NCBI GenBank assembly: GCA_964432995.1
Contig: CAYSPU010000073.1
Location: 1-22,931, forward strand
Source of the DNA: CAYSPU01 sp964432995
GTDB taxonomy: Bacteria; Verrucomicrobiota; Verrucomicrobiia; Limisphaerales; JAHDYP01
Length of the DNA stretch: 22,931 bases
Direction: 5' to 3'
Shown: piece by piece, positions 12,950 through 20,200 of the stretch
Layout: each line of letters opens with the position of its first letter
Position numbering within the stretch: position 1 is the stretch's first letter
Position numbers and translations under genes: made by a program
Notes under the pieces: generated by a model
Databases searched by the model: none
Seen by the model: only the letters and a program-made list of their open reading frames with translations
What the model was told of the DNA's origin: nothing

Positions 12950-14212
12950 TCAGTTGAGGTGCGGGATGGTCAGCGGGCCTTGCGGGAGCACGGCAACTCG
13001 GGCGCTGGGCCCCGCCTGGTCCAGGGCGTCCCGCACGGCGCGTCCGATGTCCGCACACGGTTGGAGGTGGCAGGCCCGAACGACGTCCTCGGGGAGGGCG
13101 CTGTGGAGGAGGACGCGCGCGCGGAGTTGGATCTGGGCTTGGATCTGAACCTGCCACTGATCGGGGATCACGTGATGGGCCTGACGCAACCGCCGCAGAA
13201 GGTCGGTGGCGTCGCGGCTTTCTCGGAGCAGACGTTCGTAGGAGCTGTTGGCGGGGGCACCTTCGCGACATTCGCTGGCGACGATGAGCGTGCCTCCTGG
13301 TTTGAGGATGCGGGCGGCGGCGCTCATGCCTTTCACGGTTTGGTACAGGTTCTGATCGAGCGGCGAACCGCTGTTCGAGGTGACGACGACCTCGAAGAGG
13401 GTATTGACGGGACACATTGCCGACCGGCGGACATGGGCGACTCCGGCGCGGTGGGCGTCGACGAGCTGGCCCGCGAAAACTCCGGTGAGACGGCGGCGTT
13501 CGTTCAACGTGACATTGAGGAGGAAGGCGGGGCCCGCCTGCAGGGCTACATCCCGCAACTCCTCCCAGAGGGGATTGCCGTCGGTAACGCCGAAGGTCGC
13601 GTTGGGGTGGCCGATGTTCCGTGGGCCATGGTGGCTGAGCACGGTCGACAACCCGGCGCAGCCCGGGAGGATGCCCTTGGGCCCCCCGCTGAAGCCCGCG
13701 AAGAAATGGGGTTCGATGAAGCCGGTGATGATGCGGAGATCCGCCTCGACGAGATGGCGGTTGACGAGGGCGGGGGTGCCGTCGCGGAGGCGGCCCACCG
13801 GTACGAGGGCGTCCGGATTCTCCGGTTCGTGGTTCAGGACGCGGTAGCGCTCCAGCACAGACGGCGTCAGCATGCGGGCGAGTTCGACGCGCGTATTGGG
13901 TCGGTGGGTGCCGAGTTGGTTCAGCAGGGTAATCCGATCCGCCGGCACGTCCGCCAGGTAATCGAGGAGCCAAGGGATGAGGCGGTCGTTGGGCGTCGCC
14001 CGCGTGCTGTCCGTGAAGGCGATGCAGACGCGGCCTCCGGGGCGGATCCACTGGCGCAGCGGTGGGCACTCGACCGGGTGCTCGAGAGCGGTCTGCAGTG
14101 TGGCCCGTTCATCGGGGAGTTCCGGCGCGTGGCGCGGTTCGATGACCGTGGTGCGGTCGGCAGGCAACTCCACCGCGCGGTGGCCCTGGCCGTAAGCGAG
14201 TCGGGCAATCAT
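12950..14212 (-). CDS. LarA-family nickel-pincer racemase/epimerase (DUF2088)
   Basis: A 420-residue protein of the lactate racemase LarA superfamily, which uses the nickel-pincer nucleotide cofactor to racemise or epimerise 2-hydroxy acids. Key residues line up with Lactobacillus plantarum LarA at a constant offset of five: H103 (GTHRP; H108), H169 (EPHFFAG; H174), K179, which would carry the cofactor (SGGPKGILPG; K184), and H195 (SHHGP; H200). A D68-x-x-R71 pair (FTDSTRATP) fits the substrate/cofactor pocket. The C-terminal domain begins near residue 300 with ILKPGGTLIVASECREG. The cofactor makers LarB, LarC and LarE are not in this window, and the substrate may not be lactate. Start is the ATG at 14212, only 29 bases after the stop of the giant gene, with no visible Shine-Dalgarno sequence, suggesting co-transcription. 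Confidence 0.88.
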   Translation of the reverse strand: MIARLAYGQGHRAVELPADRTTVIEPRHAPELPDERATLQTALEHPVECPPLRQWIRPGGRVCIAFTDSTRATPNDRLIPWLLDYLADVPADRITLLNQLGTHRPNTRVELARMLTPSVLERYRVLNHEPENPDALVPVGRLRDGTPALVNRHLVEADLRIITGFIEPHFFAGFSGGPKGILPGCAGLSTVLSHHGPRNIGHPNATFGVTDGNPLWEELRDVALQAGPAFLLNVTLNERRRLTGVFAGQLVDAHRAGVAHVRRSAMCPVNTLFEVVVTSNSGSPLDQNLYQTVKGMSAAARILKPGGTLIVASECREGAPANSSYERLLRESRDATDLLRRLRQAHHVIPDQWQVQIQAQIQLRARVLLHSALPEDVVRACHLQPCADIGRAVRDALDQAGPSARVAVLPQGPLTIPHLN

Positions 14213-14241
14213 CCGCGGGAGACGATACCGCGCGGCGGCGA

Positions 14242-17200
14242 TTAATCCAGTTGAACCACGCGATAGTAGCGTTCGGGGCTGCCGTCGGGTGGAAGCACGA
14301 CGGTGGTCGTGGTGTCGGTGGCCGGGTATTCGCTGCCGAGGATCCAGTCGCCGCTACCGAGTGCCGGCCGGTGGTCCAGGCGATAGGTCTTGCCCGCAGT
14401 GGAGATCCAGCTCAGCGACAGGTTCCCCGCAGGATCGAGGGCGATCTCCGTGAGCCGGAGCACAGCAGCGGAGTCCACTCGGATGACGAAGGTCACGGTA
14501 TCGGAGAGCGGCGCCACGCCGTTGTCCGTGACGGTGATGGTGACGGAGTTGGTGCCGGGGGCTTGCTCGGGGGTTGGGGTCCAGGAGAAGACGCCGGTGT
14601 CGGGATTGATGGCGGCGCCGGCGGGCGCGCCGGGATCGAGTTCGTACTGCAGTGTATTCGCCGGCAGGTCCGGATCGGTTGCGGAGACGGTGAAAGTCAA
14701 CAGGGTTCCGGCCGTGGTCGTTTGATCGTCAATCGCGGCGAGCACCGGGGCGGTGTTCACTTCGTTCACGATGATCTGGATCGCTTCACTGTCGCTCTGG
14801 GCGGGCGACCCGCCATCGGCGACGCGGAAGGTGACAGTGTTGGTGCCAGGCCCCTGGGTCTCGGTGGGGGTCCAGGTGAAGGTGCGCGTGCCGGCGTCGA
14901 AGGTGGCTCCGCTGGGGGCCCCGGCGTCCATCGAGTAAGTGAGCGTCTGAGCGGGCAGATCGGCATCCGTCGCGGAGATCTGGAAGGTGAGGGCGGAGCC
15001 TTCGTCGACGGACTGGTTGCCGATGGAGGTGAGGACGGGGGCGGTGTTCACCTCGCTGACGACGATACTGAAGGACGCGGTGTTGGTGAGGTTGGGCGAT
15101 CCGTTATCGACCACGTAGAGGGTGACCGCGTTGGTGGAGGGGCCTTGGTTTTCGGTTGGGGTCCAGGAGAGGAGGCCGCCTGAGCTCACGGTCAGACCGC
15201 TGGGCCCGTTGATGAGGCCGAAGGTCAGGGTATTCGCCGGGATGTCGCCGTCCGTGGCCGTGAGCTGCAAGTCAAAGGGTGACAGTTCGCTGATGGTCTG
15301 GTCAGCGGGGCGGACGAGGGTTGGGGCGGTGTTGACCTCGCTGACGGCGATCGAGAAGGTGCGCGCCGCGTTGAGGGGCGGGGAGCCGTTGTCGGTGACG
15401 ACGATGGTGACGGAGTAGGTGCCGGGGCCCTGGTTCTCGAGGGGAGTCCAGGCGAGGAGACCGGTGGAGGGATCGATGGTCAGGCCGGCAGGCGCGCCCG
15501 GTTCGAGACTGAAGGTGAGCGTCTGTGTGGGCCGGTCCGGGTCGGACGCGGCTGGCGCCAGGGTGAGGGGGGCCAACTCGCCCACCGTCTGGTCGTCGAC
15601 CGCCGACAAGGTGGGGGCGGAGTTCAGTTCAGCGACGGTGACAGTAAGAATCTCGTAGTCGCTGTAGGCGGGGGTGCCGTTGTCGGTGACACGCACCGTG
15701 ATGGAGTAAGAGCCCGGTCCCTGCGCCTCGGTGGGGGTCCAGGAGAAGACGCCGCTTTCGGAGTTGATGGAGGCTCCGGCGGGGGCGCCGGCGTCGAGGG
15801 TGAAGGTGAGGGTCTGGGCGGTGTCAGGATCCGTGGCGGTGGCCGTGAAATGCAGGGTCTCGGTCTCATTGACGGACTTGGCGCCGATCAAGGTGAGCAG
15901 GGGCGGACTGTTGCTGATGACGATGTCCAGCGAATTGGCCGCCCTGGGTGTCGGGACGGACATGAAGTAGAAGTCACCGGAATTGCCGTCAGGGTAACGG
16001 CCCTGGCTGACGTCGTTTGTCTGCTGGCCGAAGGTGACGAGGTCGAGGTTGGTGCCGTTGGGGGCGTAGAGGGCGATGGTGTCACCGCCGGCGCCGAGTT
16101 TGAAATCGGCATGGAGCTCGGTGGCGCCGGCCTCGTTCTGGCCGGGTTCGCCGTCGGCCCAGACGAGGAGGTATCCGTTGGCCGGGATGATGGTGTTGTC
16201 GGGGATGGTCCAGAGCGCGGGGTTGTTGGTGTCATCGGTGAGGGTGAAGCCGGAGAGATCCACCGCGGTGGAGCCGGCGTTGTAGAGTTCGAACCAGTCC
16301 TCGAAGTCGCCGTCGGTGTCGGGGAGGGTGATCGTGTTGCCCGCCAGCCATTCATTGATCGTGATCGGGAAACCGGGGTAAGCATTAGTGTTGGGGCCGC
16401 TCGGCGTGGCGTAGTAGAGCTTGAGGCGTTTGGTGGGGGTGCCATCGGGGAAGGCGCCGTAGGCTTGGTCGACGTTGATCGCCGGGTAATTGAGGTAGTC
16501 GACGATCGTCGTGACGCTGCCACTGACCTTGGTGAGGACGACGGAACCGCCGGTGCTGGAGAGGCGGAAGCTTGAGTGGAGTTCACCGCTCCCGGTTTCG
16601 CCGGGTTCGTTGTCGCACCAGACGAGGCGAAAACCGCCGCTGGCGAGAGAGGTGGCGTCGGGGAAGGGCCACTTGGTCAGGTTGGTATAGGTGTCGCTGA
16701 GGTAGTAGCCGGTGAGATCGGCGGCGGTCGTGCCGGAGTTATGGAGCTCGACCCACGGATCGCGGTCGCCAAAGCGGTCCTGGGCACCGGAGACGTTGTT
16801 GGGCTGGGCTTCGTTGAGCCAGACGAGAGGCAGTGCCGGGAGGGACTGGGCGACGGAGTTGGCCGCGCGGGGGGTATACGGTTTGGCGGCGGTGGTGACC
16901 GCTTCCAGCGCCAGGCCAAAGACGATGTCGGTGCTGCCGCTGTTGACCTGGTGGACTTCGACGGCGATGACGTTGACGCCGGCGACGAGGTAGGTCGAAT
17001 CGATCGTCAACGGACCTTCCAGAGTGGCGTCGCCGACGGTCCGAGAGGCGAAGGTGCTGTAGGTGGGGATGACGCCTTCATCCATTCCGATCCAGCGGAC
17101 CGGCCGGCCGTTCAGGTAGACGACGGCGCCGTCGTCGAGGATGGCCCAGAGACGGAGTGCGGTGGTGGCGGGATTCCCGGAGTAGGTGAAGGTCTTGCGG

Positions 17201-20200
17201 AAGTAATAGGTGGTGTTGCCGATGTTCAAGGGAGTGTTCTTGGCGGCGGGCAAGTCAGCGCTCTCGTTGTAGAGCAGCGCAGCGCCGGAAGACCATGAGG
17301 CGTCGTTGTAGGTGGTTTCTTTCCAGGCGGTTCCCAGGTCGGTTCCAGACTGGTTGTAACGCCACGTGTCCGTCATGGTGATGAGGGTGTTGGTGCCGCC
17401 CGCGGCGCCGCCGCCAAGGGTGGCGGCCCAGTTGGCGACCCGGTTGTTGTCCTGCGTCGGGTCGATCAACTGCAGGGACGGGCCGTAGCCATCGGCTTCG
17501 GACGGCCAGGGGGCGTCGTCGTCGTACGTCACTTCGTCGATGACCGCATCCAGGTCCGGGGTGAGGCCGGGTTGGACGAGTTTGAGGGTCTCGCCCCCGT
17601 TATCGAGGCGGCCCTGATAGATGCCGTCGACGGGGATTTCGGCGCCGTAGGCGCCGGCGAAGGCATAGGGGTCATTGACCACGACGAGGAAGCCGCCGGC
17701 GGGGATGATGGTGCCTTCGGGGAAGGCGAAGTCCGCGCCGTCGATGCGGAAGTTGGAGAGGTCGAAGGCCGTGTTGGAGGAGTGGTTGTGAATCTCGATG
17801 AAGGAGGTGTCCGGCACGGCGGGGTTGTACATGATCTCGTTGATGGCGAGGAAATCCTGGGGCAACTCGCTGGCACCGGTGTAGTTGACGGTGATGCTGT
17901 CGGTGGCGCCGCTGACGGGGTTGCCACGGAGGTCGTAGCCCACGATGCTGAGGGCGTTGTTGCCGGCAGTGAGGGCGTAGGTGAGGCTCCAGCTCGTGAG
18001 GCCGGTCCAGGTGGGAGGATAGGCGACGCCGTTGACTTCGATGGTTTTGACGCTGATGGGGGCGGTGCCGGTGAGGGTGATGTAGTTTTGGTTGGTGCTG
18101 AAGTTGTTTCCGCCGTTGCTGGTGATGCTGAAACTGGCGGCGACTCCGGCCAGTTGGGTCTGGAGGTTGCTCCGGCGGGTGGCGATCCAACTGATCGTGC
18201 TGCTGGGGGAACTCACGCCGATGCCGGCGGCGGTCAGGCCATTGTACTTGGCGTTCATCAAGGTGGAGACGGTGGTCGATACCATCGGCCCGCTGATGGC
18301 GTCTTCGATGGCGCGCCAATAAGCGCGCGTCACCGGCGGGAACGTGAGGAACGTCCTCAGAACCGGGTCGGTGATCGAGAAACTGTTGGGGTCAACCGTC
18401 GTGCTCGCATCATCGCCTCCGTTGTCGAAGAGGAAGTCGATGTCCCACGGCAGCAGCACCCAGGGACTGAGCGCGGGTTTGTAGGCGTACATGTTCTTGC
18501 CGCGGCTGTGGCCGTAGCTGTCCCAGTTGCCGACGATGTGCTCGACGGCGATGATGCGGACCCACTCCTCGATGTCGATCCAGGTCTCGATCTGGGAGGT
18601 GTAGGGTTCGGGGCGGGTGGAGTTGAGGGTGTCGACGAGCGCGAAGAGATTCACGTAATCGTTGGCGGAGTCTTTCACGGCGCGTTTGCGCCAGCACCAG
18701 CGATAGCGCGCCAACTTCTTGACCCCGCCGGTCGTGGTGAAATCCTGCAGCGTCGCGTCGACATTGCCCAGCCTGGTGTCGCCGCTGTCGTCGAACTCGA
18801 ACCAATCCTCGATCTTGTGGAGGTCGCCATCGGCGTCGTCCGGATACCACGTGTCGATGATGTCGCTGCCGGGTTGTTGAGCATCCTCGTAGATGGTAGC
18901 GCGTTGTTGTCCGTTGATGACGAGGTTGAAGAAGCGACGGTAGAGAGTGGGGACTCCGAGTTGCTGGAGCATCCAGAAGGCGGTCTGCTCGCGTTGGGCG
19001 GTGGAATCGTTGCTGAGGTTTCCGGTGCTGGCGAGCACCAGGTCGGTGTCACCGAGGAAATCGTCGTCGGCGGGGAAGCGGACCACGTAATCGCAGATAT
19101 TGCCGAGAGGTCCGTTGTATCCGGGGGTGTGCCAGGGGCTGCCGCTGTAGAGGGTGCCGATGTTGTAGACGACACGGTGGGTGCCATACGCGAAGGTGCC
19201 GTCGAGAGGATCGTTGCTGTTGCGTTCGCGGGCGGTCCAGCGGTTGATGGTGGCCTGGGTGACCCAGAGGCGGTAGGTGCCGACGCGGCCCGTGCTGAGA
19301 ACCGGATCGCCAAACCGGATCAGGCACTCGCGGGTCGGGGCGTCATCCGGGAACCGAGTGGAGCCGACAGGCGAGGAGGCATCGGCGGCCTGGATATGGA
19401 AGGCGACGATGCTTCCGGAGGTCTGCCCGGGGATGGTCGCGGTATAGAGCCCGGCGCCCCGGTAGGTCATGCTGATCGCGGTAAAATTGGTGGCGGGATC
19501 CACACGGTATTGGAGGGTCAAGGCGGCGACGCCGTCGGGATCGCCCACCTGAGCGCGAACGGTTACCGCCTGGCCGGCGGACGGGGTGATGGGGCTGTGG
19601 CTGACATCGTGGATGGCGGGGCCGACGTTGGAGAGATAGCGGCTGTTGACTGCTCCGGGAGTGCCGAGGTTGCGGGCGGCCACGATGTTGGTGAAGGCCT
19701 CGAGGTAGTTGCCGCGCAGACGAAGGAGGATTTCGTGGTTGCCCTTGAGCCAGCGGACCTTGGCGCGCAGGGTGGCGACCGAGCCGCTGGACAGGGAGGA
19801 AGTGAGCGGGGTGCGGACGCGGTTGGCGCCGGTGTCGCCGCGGGCGCTGGCGCGGAGGTGGAGGCACTTTCCGCCGCCGTAGCCGCCGGTGTCTTCGATG
19901 GTGGACTGGTCGTGAGTTCCCTGGAAATACCAGCCCGCAGATCCGGACTCGAAGCCGCCGTTGCTCACCATGTTGCCCGTGGTGACGACCTCGACATTGT
20001 CGACCAGGCATTCCCCTTCATCCTGGAGAAAGAGGTGGAGGGCGTCAGCCGCAGCCATGGCGCCGTTATCGAGGGTGCCGGTGAACTCGACGGTGACCCA
20101 GGGGCTTTTGGCGGACTCATCGCTGTCGGCCCAGTTGGGGGCCTGGCGGGCGTCGCTGTGCGGGTCGATGCGCTCGAGGCTGCTGCCGCCGCCGTCGGAC

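Noticed and set aside
12908..14245. 445-codon + strand frame opposite larA
   Set aside because: The minus frame carries the full LarA His/Lys set at a constant offset from the studied enzyme; the + frame has no recognisable motif.
14251..15183. Long + strand frame opposite the cadherin-like repeats
   Set aside because: Repetitive Gly-rich translation that follows the repeat period of the real minus-strand gene; a shadow.
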